This document shows, in pieces, positions 1 to 11,196 of a stretch of 64,000 nucleotides of DNA; the first letter of the stretch is position 1; every line of letters starts with the position of its first letter. Both the position numbers and the translations under genes were made by a program. The stretch is from Impatiens glandulifera. Its lineage: Eukaryota > Streptophyta > Magnoliopsida > Ericales > Balsaminaceae. The stretch lies in the NCBI RefSeq assembly GCF_907164915.1, contig NC_061863.1, positions 47,093,382 to 47,157,381 on the forward strand, written 5' to 3'. The notes under the pieces were generated by a model that worked only from the letters and a program-made list of their open reading frames with translations, was not told the origin of the DNA and did no database searches.

Positions 1-233
1 TTTCAAGATCATTCATCTAGAATGAGTTTCAAGTACTAATCAAAAGCAGAAACATGGACTGTATAGCATCTTTTTTCTACCAAAAGTAAATTTTATTTGG
101 GAAGCACAAGACAAGCACAAGAACAAAGATGTCACTTAATTTAAAATTTGTAGTTATAGATAATCATCAATCAAATAACTGATTGACTAACCAAGGATAG
201 ATCGAAAATAAGAATAGAAAAACACATAAAAAA
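1..233. other. 3' flank of the DUF936 gene
   Basis: AT-rich sequence just beyond the stop codon of the minus-strand DUF936 gene. It probably holds that gene's 3' UTR and polyadenylation region. No other gene is visible. Confidence 0.5.
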
Positions 234-2462
234 TTAATTGAGAGTTGTGCCAACATGCTGGATAACAAATCCATAAATCTTCCTCTTAAGCTGCTCAATC
301 TTTTGAGAAAGCACTTGATCCCTTTTCAATATTACATGATCCAACCAGTCGTTCACCCTCTTTAGCTGGGACAAGATCGCAGCAAGTGGTCTTCCACGGT
401 CAGACCCACCACCATCAGACGAAGGCGACGACGACGGCGACTTGTCAAACACACGGAAACCAGCATCAAGCGATTCTTCCACAAACTTCAGAAACCATTT
501 TTGCATCTCCGTTTGCAAATTCTTCCCAAGTTCCACATTTTCGTTCATCCCATATCCCCTTGTCCATTTACCAGCAGCAGAATCCGAAGGTGTCGCAGTT
601 GTGTTCCTGCTGCTAATAGATTGTCGTCTTAAGGAACCCTTCTTCTGTGTTGTAGAAGCCCGAGGAAGAATGTTCTGGTCAGTTAGAAGAGATACTATTT
701 CAAGGTCAGTAGCCAGAGCAGCTTCCACCCAAAGAGAAAAAGAGGATTTTGAATTATCCACCACTGAGACAATATCCTCGCTTTGGCTAATGTGGGTGCG
801 GCTGTTGAAAACTAATTCAGAAACTGTTGTTGCTTTCGTTACTTCATCATAAATTGTAAAGAATCGATCAATTGTGGGTAATGGGTTTGCTGCCTTTGAT
901 GCAGAACAAAGATCTGAAAACATACTGAAATAACACAATACTTGTATAAGAAGAAGAATGAATGAATGAAAGAGGGGGGTTCTGTGTTCACAGCTCACCT
1001 CAAGCATCTTATAATAGATTCAGTTGCAATTGCTTCCTCCAGAGCTTCGGCTGCAGCTGTAGCACTTACACCTCTTCTTTTCATAGCATCCTTTCCAAGT
1101 CTAGCAAGGTTAGAAGAGATGGTTGAGTCTAAAGAAATACTACCATCAGTCCATTTCTTTTCATGAACTGTGATGACCGGAGATGACTTTTCTTTTTGAT
1201 TGCCGTCTGAATCATATTGAAAAGGCTTGTGATCATTCACATCACTTAGACGCCTAGAGATTGCAGCCTGAAAACCCATTTCAAATTATATTAGAAGTTT
1301 GCAATAGCTAAAATGATGTTAATTCTTTTGAAATATCAAATGAATGGCATACCTGAGTCCTCAAAATAGCTTGAATATCCAGTTGCTTATTCTTTGTATT
1401 TGTTTTCTCTTTCTGTTCATCTTCAATGGCATGTGATGATTCATCCCAGCTCTTCCTATTCACTTTTGCCGATCCAATAATTGCTTCCGATGCCTTTGAA
1501 ATTCCAGGAGTAACATTAGCCAATTTCTTCTTAGTTGAAGAATCAGAAACACTCTTCAATCCACCTGATAGCCTTCTAGCAGGTGAATTAGACATTCTTC
1601 TTGGAGTAGGGGATCCTTGTCTACGAGACCCATTTGGCGATGGCTGTCTGTACCGCGAAGGAACGATAATCGCAGCCTCTCTTGAAGTTTTTCGATTCTC
1701 TTCCCGAGCTGCAGCTAAACTCGGCACAACGCATTTAGATGGTGGAACGGGTGAAGCTGATCTCTTCACCTGTACAGAAGGGGAAGGATCTCTTCTTTTC
1801 TCCATAGTCGGTGGAATCTTTTTCCCTACAGATAAAGATCTTTGTTGCTTCGCCGTACATGGAGAGGAAAACCTATTAGGTTTATCAGAACTCTTCGATT
1901 CATCTTCTCTAGTAGCTTCAGAAACATTGTTTTCTCTTGGAGTTAAAACACGTCTACTGAAATACTTATCATTCTTACCTTCCGATTTCGCTACTTCCGA
2001 TTTCTTACTCTCTAACATCGCTGCAACCGGATCGATCGAAGATCCAGAACCAGAGTCAGATTCAGAGTGAATGGTGAATTCGCGAGTTGATGATGAAATC
2101 TTAGCGATAAGAGGTTCAGGAGTTCCAACGAACTGATGACGACCAGAAATAGGGCGAATTCCAGACGCGCGAGGGACAGGCGAATCGAATTCGAAACGAT
2201 CAACGTAGATAAACTGACCTAGGTGCAACCGATTAGCAAGGATGAGATCTGTATCGCTTTCGGATAGTGAGACGTAAGTAGAGTTGAGTGAATCAGAAAG
2301 TTGAACAAAGAATCCTTGATTTGTCCATAAATCGGAACCTGAAAGAGCTGGAACTATTCCGATAACTTGTAGAAGTGGAGATCGATGGTCGCCGGAAACT
2401 CTGCTGTTGGAGTTGATAGATTGAAGGAGCTTAAGAAGGATTCCTGGTGTTAGAGTTGCCAT
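234..2462 (-). CDS. DUF936 family protein (plant-specific, function unknown)
   Basis: Three coding exons, 1353-2462, 999-1267 and 234-924, separated by introns of 85 and 74 bp, give a 689-residue protein. The start is the ATG at 2460-2462 ([14 protein letters not shown]), the conserved N-terminus of the family; an in-frame ATG 36 codons upstream (2570) lacks that conservation. The first ~115 residues form the conserved DUF936 head with GxxxxLx[18 protein letters not shown] and [18 protein letters not shown] long, Ser/Arg/Pro-rich, probably disordered middle follows ([14 protein letters not shown]). The C-terminus carries the family's second conserved block, entered as [10 protein letters not shown] across the last splice junction; only the acceptor before 924 keeps phase there. 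Members are uncharacterised; the basic Ser-rich centre would suit binding to nucleic acid or cytoskeleton, but that is inference. Confidence 0.93.
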
Positions 2463-5400
2463 TTCTTCGTTTCTTGGTGAAGAAGAGGAAGAGAGAATTA
2501 AGGGTTTATGTGTTCTGATGAGGAAGGAAGGAGATATGGTATAATGAAGGAGAAGGGGATGTGGGCCCATTTGAATCGAACGTTACAAAATCTTGATTTT
2601 ACGGGAGTTTTTCAAATTTTGAATTCAGATGAACGGACACATGTGACATCAACGGCTCTACCTCTCTTTTTTTCAAAACAATAATAAAAAGTTCTATATA
2701 GTAAAATATATTTTAAAAAGTCAAGTCCTGTTAAAACATTTATATGTATTTTCAAATGAGAGCTTTATCTATTATTATATTTGATAATAAAAAATAGTTT
2801 TTTTTTGTAAGACTTTTTTATCTTCGTCTTTTAAAAAAATACATATATGATTGTTAAATGAATATTTAATAATATGATAATTACACTTAAATTATGAGTT
2901 CCAGTTTTGATAATAATTTTTAAAAAAATAGTTAGCTAGACTTTATGTGTTGGTGGTAAGACAGGTGATGTAATTAAGATCATTTTTATATTTCAAGTTC
3001 ATTAAAATTTAAAACTCATTGTATATGTCATGCTATTTAAAACATTTGTTTTTATTTTGACTTTTGAGCTATTTTTATAATAAAATATTAAAGATTATAT
3101 CATATATGTAATTAGATTTTTATTTAATGTATTATCAACATTATAATATTATTATTTAATAAAAAAAATAATTAATTGACTATTTATCTAGTAGGATACA
3201 TTCATTTAGATAATATAGCAAATAAATAACTTTTTATTATGGATCTAATAAATCAAACCAAACTAATAACTTTTTATTAAGGGTATAATAAATCAAACCA
3301 ACCGAATTGAAACCATTCAAACAAAAATTGAATATTAAATTGAAATAGTGAATCCCAATTTGTTATTGTTCTAACAATTCGTATATAAGTTAAAGTGTTG
3401 TCGAATCCGTTTAAATCGATCAAATATTTAAAATATAACGATTAAATAAGACTCTGACTAGAATCAAATCTTAATAGGATTTGGAGAATAATATTTATTG
3501 GTGCACATTATTAGCTATATTATTTGTTTAAATATGCCTTTGGTTCTGCTATGCTTGGAAGAAATGAACAAAGAAGAACTAGGTTAAGAAAAGCACAATA
3601 ACTAGAAGGTTGTATTGAGTATATTATAATGTACATGTTGTTTGATAAATGGTTTTTATAATTTGAATGGAATGGACTAAAATTTAGTTAAGAAATCGAG
3701 AAATAATTTATTGATATATTTCGGATCACATTTAGTATAAATAAGCGTAACCCTGAAAATTAATTTTTTATTTATAAATTTAATATTTAATTTATTAGTT
3801 TTGTTAATATGTATATTAATTTTAAATTTTAAAATATATTTATTTAATTAAAAATATATATATATATTTTATTATAATTTAATAATATAATAAAAAAAAA
3901 TTATTTTTAAAAGATAATCTTACATTATATTTTAAATTTATAATATTAATGAGTAATAGTTTGATAATCACAATATTACTCATGTTTTAAATTTGTCTGC
4001 ATATACACAATTTTGATTAAACATGTTATAAAAAAATTACTTTTAAAATATTTAATTCTTAATAAATAAAATAATAAGTTTAAATTAAATATATTATCAA
4101 ATAACTGAAATGAGTAACATTCTTATTACTAAGATCTCATTAATTTTGGGTTTATTATGAACTCTCGAGTACTTTTCCAGTTTTAAACATAGTTATATCC
4201 ATTATTTTATAAATTATATCATAAATTTGTTAATCAAATTACTAAATATTTTTTATTTAATAAAATAAAATAATATTTTATTATATAATAATATTTTTAC
4301 TAAAAAAATAACTTTTATTAAAATCAATAGCAACCCTTTTTTCATATAATTTAAAATTTATTCAAATAAACTCATACAAATGTTTCATAAAAATAAGTCT
4401 ATGTTAGCTCAGTTTATTTTATTTAAGGTCAATTTCTAATTAGGTAGTGACTTATTGGAAGGAAACCAACAACCGACTTATTTATTTTCACAACCGCGGA
4501 ATATTTTGCAAATTATGTATTTCGTGCATTTTCAGAGTAATGATATAAAAAACCGTGAAAAAATATTACGGTAAAAATGTAATAACATTTTTTATTTTAT
4601 TTTTAATCGTTTTAAGTTTATGGGCGGGTCAATCCACAATCCGACTCAAGTATCCATTTACTCTCACATATATATCCGAACATTTTAAAAATTAAGCAAT
4701 ATATATATATATATATATGATTTGTTTTAAAAAAGTTTAGGGAAAGTTACTTTTTAATATCACCCTTAATTAATCTTTGATCTTAACAAAAGTTTCTTCT
4801 ACTTTCATAATATTTTTAATATATATATATATAATGTCTCATATGGAATTTTTTTATTTGAAAATCTCCCACTTTATAAAAAGTAAAAAATGAAACAATA
4901 AAAAATTCAATAGTGTTGTAAGAAGACCAATTTTGAACCATGATCAATAAAACGACCAGTTTAAAATATATATTTTAAAAGTGACTTTCATTATTAAAAA
5001 AAAATCCTAGAATGGACCAAAGATAGTTACTTTCAATTGAATCTTTGCTCAAAATGAATAGAAAAAATTGAATTAAGCTACTATTTTAAAAAGAAAATTA
5101 GAGAAATGCAAATAAATTGTATTTTGGGTCTTTATGTTGGGTAATTATTGTGATCAAAATGAAATCAAAATAGTAAAAAATAAAAAATAAAAATTAAGCG
5201 CTCTATTATATCTCCAATAAGAAAATTAGACACGGAAATTTATTTTAAAAAAAAATAACAAAAAATTATGGCGTCAAAAATAGTCATTGTGATCACACAA
5301 AGATATTCTTTAAAATAAATAATTGATTGATCTAGATATCAAATTGCATAAATAATTTATAAAAATAAAACTCTAAATGGAAAAGATTCAACCATCGTGC

Positions 5401-6392
5401 GATTTGTTGAGAATTCCTTTCAAACGAACTGAGTTTTGAACGATCACGATTGAAGTAGAGCAAGTCGAACGAACTAATAAAACAGTATCAAAAAAATTAT
5501 ACCAAATATTTTGAGCGGCAATTAAAATTATCTTTAATCGATAGTAGATAAGTAACGCCGGAAAATGTCCTACAAAGTGAAAATGAACAATCTACATATA
5601 TGGCCGAAATAATAGAAAATTCATACAAATTATGAGATGATACATGTAAGAGGTTTTTCATATGAAAGATCAAATCGAGTAACTTTTTATTGAAAACATG
5701 AAAGAAAAAAAAACTATAGATCCGATTATTTCGTCTCATTTGTTGCTAATTAAGAAGGGGACATAAACAAACTCGAGAAAGGATCACAAGTTCACAACAC
5801 AATCGGATGGTATGATCAGCTAAACAACCCACCAACGATTAAGATTATTATTCGGACTATAAAAAGTCGAAACGAAAAACCGGTCCAACTAAATAAGATG
5901 ACAAATCGAAAAAGCGCAACATCAACTCAAATCTGAGTAATGAAAAGAAAAAAACACTCTCCAACACTTACAAAAGTCATCGAAAAAAATTAAGAAATAT
6001 TGATCTTTCAACTCTCCATAATTATTCGGGTTCATGCTCTTGTAAAGACTCTTGAATCTTTCCGCACAAATTTGATAAATGATGTTCCAAATATATATTT
6101 AAGAACATTAGCAACAAACAATTGTTTTTGGCATTTCGTCAATATTGAATAAAAATAAGTTATTTTAAAAGTTTATATGGCCCTAGAGTCATTAACTCGC
6201 TATCACTATAATTTAAACCGTCTTAAATCAGAATCAAAACTCTTAACATTTAATCTGGTATATACCATCGCTTTCACTCAAAATATTAGTTTTATCATAT
6301 TAATTTAACAAATTAAAATACAATAACTACTTATACTTAGGCCATCTCCAACTCTTAATTACATTCTCATACCCAAAATGTAATAAACGTCA
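2463..6392. other. Gene-free AT-rich intergenic DNA
   Basis: Upstream of the DUF936 gene. Mostly A/T runs and TA tracts (about 4690-4718 and 4819-4832) with no ORF resembling a protein. It holds a short two-copy tandem repeat of about 40 bp at 3224-3303. The part from about 5390 to 6060 is less AT-biased and may be an old transposon relic, but no coding motif or termini were recognised. Confidence 0.6.
3224..3303. repeat. Short tandem duplication, ~40 bp x 2
   Basis: Two adjacent copies of about 40 bp, each starting AATAACTTTTTATTA and containing AATAAATCAAACCAA, differ at only a few bases. They lie in non-coding AT-rich DNA and look like replication-slippage duplication. Confidence 0.7.
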
Positions 6393-6400
6393 CATAAAAC

Positions 6401-6838
6401 TAGGGTTATAAACGAATCGAATCGAAACAAATATTACTATATTCGATTCATATTCGTATTCGTGAAACTATTCGAATATTCATATTCGTATTCGAAATTT
6501 TTTCGAATAATTAATGTGATTCGTATTTGATTTGATTTTTTTAAAAATATATTTTATACAATTTAATCGGAAATTTGAAAATTAATATTTTTACATAATA
6601 TATTAATAATATTTATAAAATTAAAATTAATAAAACGGTATATATATATATAATCAAATATTTAATCGAATATTAGCGAATACTGAATCGAATATCTTGA
6701 TTTTGTATTCGTATTCTTTTATTAGTCGAATCGAATATTTTTATTCGAATTCAAATAAAAAAATTACGAATACGAATATCAAAATTTGAATATAAATACC
6801 GAATCGAATCAAAAGTATTTGATTCATTTACAACCCTA
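6401..6838. mobile_element. Non-autonomous hAT-type MITE (438 bp)
   Basis: The element starts TAGGGTTATAAACGAATC and ends with the imperfect inverse (its reverse complement begins TAGGGTTGTAAATGAATC; 16 of 18 match). It is flanked by 8-bp repeats CATAAAAC (6393-6400) and CATCAAAC (6839-6846), matching at 7 of 8 positions. An 8-bp target duplication with TAGGG termini is typical of hAT elements. The interior is non-coding and full of short palindromes built from ATTCGTATTCGAATATT-like words, so single strands could fold extensively. No transposase is present; mobilisation would have needed an autonomous hAT elsewhere. Confidence 0.78.
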
Positions 6839-6846
6839 CATCAAAC

Positions 6847-8135
6847 CAAAACAAAACAATAATTCATTTCCAACGCAAAAACTCATTTTCAAATTAAAAA
6901 AATATTCTGAGGTTATTTTTTAATTGTCAACTTTTTAACATTTTCAATACTATTTACATATTTATAAATTTTACAAATTAACCTAAATATTTTTTCTATT
7001 TAATTAAAAATCTTAAAATCGATTAATTTAATCTTAAATCTTTATCAATTAATATAGTCTAAAATGTCTTTTATTTTTAATTTGTAATATTATTTTCTTA
7101 CTTTATATTTTATTTTTAATTTTGTTAATTATTATAAATTTAGGACACATAAAAAAATATAAAAAAATTAATTAAATATATATAAAAAATAAAATTAATA
7201 TATAAATAAATTATATAAATATATACAAAAATAAAATAAATATATTAAAATATTATATAAAAATAAAATAAATTATTTGAACAAGATTAATAGATAAAAA
7301 AAATTATATAAAAAATAAAATTAAACCTATAACTTTAAATTCAGTTTATAAATATTAAAATACATAAAAGACTGAAATATATATAAAATAGTCTTTTTTT
7401 TAATTTTATGAATAAAATTTGATAAGAAAATCCTATTGGGTCGGAGCTTCTTTTGGGTTCGCGTATGCTGTTGGATTGGAGAAGGAATTAGGAAACAAAA
7501 TCTAACAAAGATGTTAGTCAAAATCGATAATTTACTTGTAACCCTAAATTTGAAAATTTATTTAAGATTGTAAAAATTATTTTAAAAAATGATTAGTTAT
7601 ATATTTGTATTAAGTATAAAGTTAATTAAATAATAATAAATAAATACACTAAAATGAAGTCATATTTAAAAAAAAAATCAATTATATCAACTCATTTATT
7701 TAAATAAATAATGATTTTTTTAATTTATAAATATAAATCCATTTATTTATAAAATCAAAATTATTTATAAAGATTTTATATGATTATAAATTTAAAATCT
7801 TAAAAAAAATTGACTAATTTATTTAAACAAGACTCGTTAAATTTTTCTAAAATTATAAATTTTTATTATTTTAAAAATAAACTCAATATTTAGATAATTT
7901 TGTTAACTATATAAATTTGTATCAAATTTAAGCATTTATATAGAGATACCTCGTTATATTACAAGGTTCATTTTCGTTTAGAAAGCAACCTATCTACCGC
8001 CCATGATCCTATAATCTAAAAAGAAGTGATTTTAGAAAACACGTGATCTAGCAAATGGAAATGATCATAAAACACGTGATCTAGCAAATGGTTTTGATAT
8101 AGCTCATAAAATTCATCAATATATATAAAAATGAC

Positions 8136-8138
<3 letters not shown>
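6847..8138. other. Gene-free AT-rich intergenic DNA
   Basis: Very AT-rich with no coding signal. A near-direct repeat (ACACGTGATCTAGCAAATGG occurs twice) sits at about 8039-8091, just before the TA microsatellite. Confidence 0.55.

Positions 8139-8198
<60 letters not shown>
8139..8198. repeat. (AT)n microsatellite, ~60 bp
   Basis: Uninterrupted AT dinucleotide run of about 30 units. It can extrude as a cruciform and is prone to length change. An ORF read through it is just the Tyr-Ile translation of the repeat. Confidence 0.95.
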
Positions 8199-8200
<2 letters not shown>

Positions 8201-9175
8201 AGATCAATTAATATACTTCTATCTAATCTAATCTAATCCATGCATTTGAATGTCACATTATTTGGCAAAGTAAAAAAGCCTATAGAAAAAATATATATTT
8301 ATAACTTTTTTTTTTCTAATAGAACACAGTACAAATGTTTTTTTTTTATATATATAGTTACTTGAATACAGAATGATTAAAATGTGTTTGTGAACTTAAA
8401 GAGAATGGAATAGTACAAAAAATTCTACAAGAACTTTATTAAAAAGGTCCTTTACTCTAGAACAAGAAAGATTTGTAAGATATCTTTATTTTCTAATATT
8501 TATGGGATATAGTGACCAAGAAAGTATAGAACAAAAACAACTAATACTTGGAAAAGCTCATCTTGAAATAGATAGACCAAATTCTCTTTTTCCACTCCAT
8601 CATGAAATTATGCCTAAGAAATTTTGAACATTTGGAACCTTATACTAGTTATCTAGTAATTATATTGGGTACCACTCTATTTCAGTTACTCATGCCTATC
8701 CACTAGCCTATAATCATCTCAATTTTTTGATCTACCTATAATACTAAAATAAATGTAGATTTTTCATGACTAATGATATTATGGAAAGACCTTTCATTAT
8801 ATTAGGAATAAATTTTGCAATGTGATGATAATGCTGTTATATATAATACAACATATATGCATGAAATCCTTAAATTGTATATGGAGGGTAATATTTGGGG
8901 ATTTATAATCCCTCGTCGATCAGTCCTGATTGAAAATACTTAAAACTGGAGTGGAGTTAAGTTTGAACGAACAAATATTATTAAATTTATTAATATATAC
9001 ATAATTAGAATATATTACCGAATATTATTTTATCTAAATCAACACCCCCAACAAGATATTTAAAAAAATATTTTTTATAAAAAAAATATCATTTTACTCC
9101 CCTCTAATTTATTATTATTTTTAAATAATCTCAAGTTATTTAAATACTTCTCAAATCAAAGAAGAAGTAATAGGT
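8199..9175. other. Gene-free intergenic DNA
   Basis: AT-rich, with a moderately complex stretch at 8400-8700 that reads in no frame as a recognisable protein. No gene, repeat termini or RNA signal was identified. Confidence 0.5.
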
Positions 9176-9247
9176 ATGAATGACATGATTTTAACATGTG
9201 ACATTTTGTACCCAAAACAAATGCGCTACCAAGTTACGCCACATCCT
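9176..9247 (-). pseudogene. Degenerate organelle-type tRNA-Pro(UGG)
   Basis: The minus strand keeps the order and spacing of plastid-type trnP-UGG. There is a D-arm with the conserved CTTGGTAGCGC, a perfectly paired anticodon stem TTTGT/ACAAA around a TTTTGGGT-type loop containing TGG, and a paired T-stem ACATG/CATGT. The T-loop has lost the usual TTC (it reads TTAAAAT), and the acceptor stem has at least one mismatch. The nuclear setting and these changes suggest a relic of plastid DNA, or of mitochondrial DNA carrying a plastid-derived tRNA. The flanks up to about 9440 are also less AT-rich and may belong to the same insertion, but I did not recognise them. Unlikely to be functional. Confidence 0.7.
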
Positions 9248-9748
9248 TTAATTGGTCTAAAGTGTACATAAACACGAGGAGACACACATGACTAATCCTT
9301 TCTGCCAGATAGAGTTGCAACATAAGCGGAGAATGATTCTTATTCGATCGAGTTGAAACTAGCAACCTGTCGATTACATACCGGAGGTTAGTAAGAAGGA
9401 CGTGTCCAAAAAGAGAATTTGGCACCGAGATACATTAGATATGCAAAAATATTCCCTTTTCTCAATAACTCCAACTTAGTTTATCCCATTCCTCCTCTAC
9501 AAACTAGTGAAAACAAAAGATATATGCTTTGCATAGTCTAATTCTAATCGACAATATCTTTTGTTTACTTTCGTGACTTCCATTCTTGATTGTGGCAGGA
9601 GATATATGCTTGAAATAGGAATCAATTTGATTTCATGATACATATTTGGATTGAGTGCTAGTGTTTTTTTTTTTTTTAACTCAAATCTATTTTTTTATGG
9701 CTTGGCTCTCATCCCCACTACCTAACAAGACTTTAGAATTGTAGATTT

Positions 9749-10008
9749 CAATTCTTCAAACTTAAATTATTGTCATTAATCAATATTTAAACTAACTTGA
9801 TAATTGATAACATTTGTACCAATGTTATTTGAAAATTGTCACATTTAATCATCTTCCAAATTGTTTATAAGGCTTAACTCATCAATTCTTCACACTTAAA
9901 TTATTTTCATTAGTCAATTTTATAAACTAAATTGATAACATTTGTACCAATGTTCTTTGAAAACTGTCACATTTAATCATCTTCCAAATTGTTTATAAGG
10001 TTTAAGTC
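9749..10008. repeat. Tandem duplication, ~130 bp x 2
   Basis: Copy 1 (about 9749-9883) and copy 2 (about 9884-10008) share a long nearly identical block with ACATTTGTACCAATGTT and CATCTTCCAAATTGTTTATA. They differ by scattered substitutions and a short deletion in copy 2. Non-coding and upstream of the ArfGAP gene. Confidence 0.85.
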
Positions 10009-10760
10009 ATAGTCATCTAGTCTCTTTCACCTCATTTATTTTATTTTCAATGATCAAATTATAGATTATGACATTATTCATTTTTCTACTATTATCAAAC
10101 ATAAATTTATCAACATAACTCAATTCCTTATTAAAATATTTTCTAATTTCAATTCATATCCATAAAGAAAAAGAACTTGTGACTGAAATTTTATTTAATT
10201 TGATTAAAAAGAAGGACCATATATGACAATGGACGGTTCGGAGTTCGGGAACGGAGAATGCATTTACCATTTTCGTCTCAATCGATTTTAGAGAATTCTT
10301 ATACCATATTCTAATAAATAAATAATTTTTTATATAATTAAATTCTATAACGATTTTTTTAATATAATATATATAATATATTAAAAATTTATATTATTAT
10401 AAAGAAATAAACTTAAAACTCTTATAAAATGTAATAAAATATAAGAAATAAATAAATATATTTATTATTTTATATATTTAATGGTGTTTTTAGTGTTCGG
10501 ACATAATCAGAGTAAAATCGAGACGGGAATAGAAATACCGTCCCAATCAACTACCGGTTAAACCGAAAAAAAACCGTACAAAATGGATAATTCGATTTCA
10601 TTTCCGGTAGACGGTATCAAATTGGCATCCTTTCTGACAAAACTTAAATATATTTATAATAATGTAAAGAATGTATTTTTTGATAAATTAAGGCAAATTG
10701 GGGAGTGAAATGAGATAAAGAAGAGTCTACCATGTACGGCTGGCTTTTCCATGAAATCGT
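10009..10760. other. Intergenic DNA and promoter side of the ArfGAP gene
   Basis: AT-rich. The block at about 10535-10580 contains CCGGTTAAACCGAAAAAAAAC, recurring in inverted form near 34063-34105, so it may belong to a dispersed repeat. The last part should include the ArfGAP promoter, but no convincing TATA box was picked out. Confidence 0.4.
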
Positions 10761-10948
10761 AAATCAGTCCACCACGATCGATCTGACCGAGACACTGAGA
10801 ATACAGTTCATCTTCAGCGCCTCTTTCTCTCTCCCTTTTCCATTATCGTCCACACCAAAGCTCCAAGGTTCAACTGTTTCTGTTTGTGCCAGCCGACTTT
10901 ACTGAATCTGCACCGATTCATCCGTTTCTATTCTATAACTGAGTTCAG

Positions 10949-11187
10949 GTTAGTCTTGTAAGTGATATGATTGCAGTTATGCGCGCTTATTTCTACAACT
11001 CGATTGTTCAATCGATGTTAATGTGAATCTATAGATCTGATGCTTAGTAAGATTGAATTCTGATAAGTAATGTTCTCTATTCGTGTATTGATGTTCAATT
11101 TTCTGCTTGTTTTGCTTGATTTAATACTTTTCTTGCTGGATTCTGTTGGATTTAAGTTGAAATTGAAATTGAAATTGCAACGGATAG
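10949..11187 (+). other. Probable 5'-UTR intron of the ArfGAP gene
   Basis: A CT-rich leader (about 10800-10948) ends at TTCAG|GTTAGT, and an acceptor GATAG|GAAAG lies 9 bp before the start codon at 11197. The intervening AT-rich sequence is intron-like. Inferred from splice motifs only. Confidence 0.5.
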
Positions 11188-11196
11188 GAAAGAGGG

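Noticed and set aside
913..923. Alternative acceptor for DUF936 exon 3 at CAG|ATC
   Set aside because: It breaks the frame and leads to a quick stop. The acceptor before 924 keeps phase and restores the conserved [10 protein letters not shown].
2463..2570. Upstream in-frame start for the DUF936 protein
   Set aside because: The extra 36 residues are not family-like, and [14 protein letters not shown] is the standard N-terminus.
5497..5739. 80-codon minus-strand ORF
   Set aside because: No domain, no flanking exons, codon use like intergenic A/T-rich DNA.
8016..8207. ORF with Tyr-Ile repeats
   Set aside because: Simple translation of the AT microsatellite. The same applies to 37722-37904.
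9176..9247. A functional nuclear tRNA-Pro gene
   Set aside because: The T-loop lacks TTC and the acceptor stem has mismatches; the pattern is that of an organelle-type relic.
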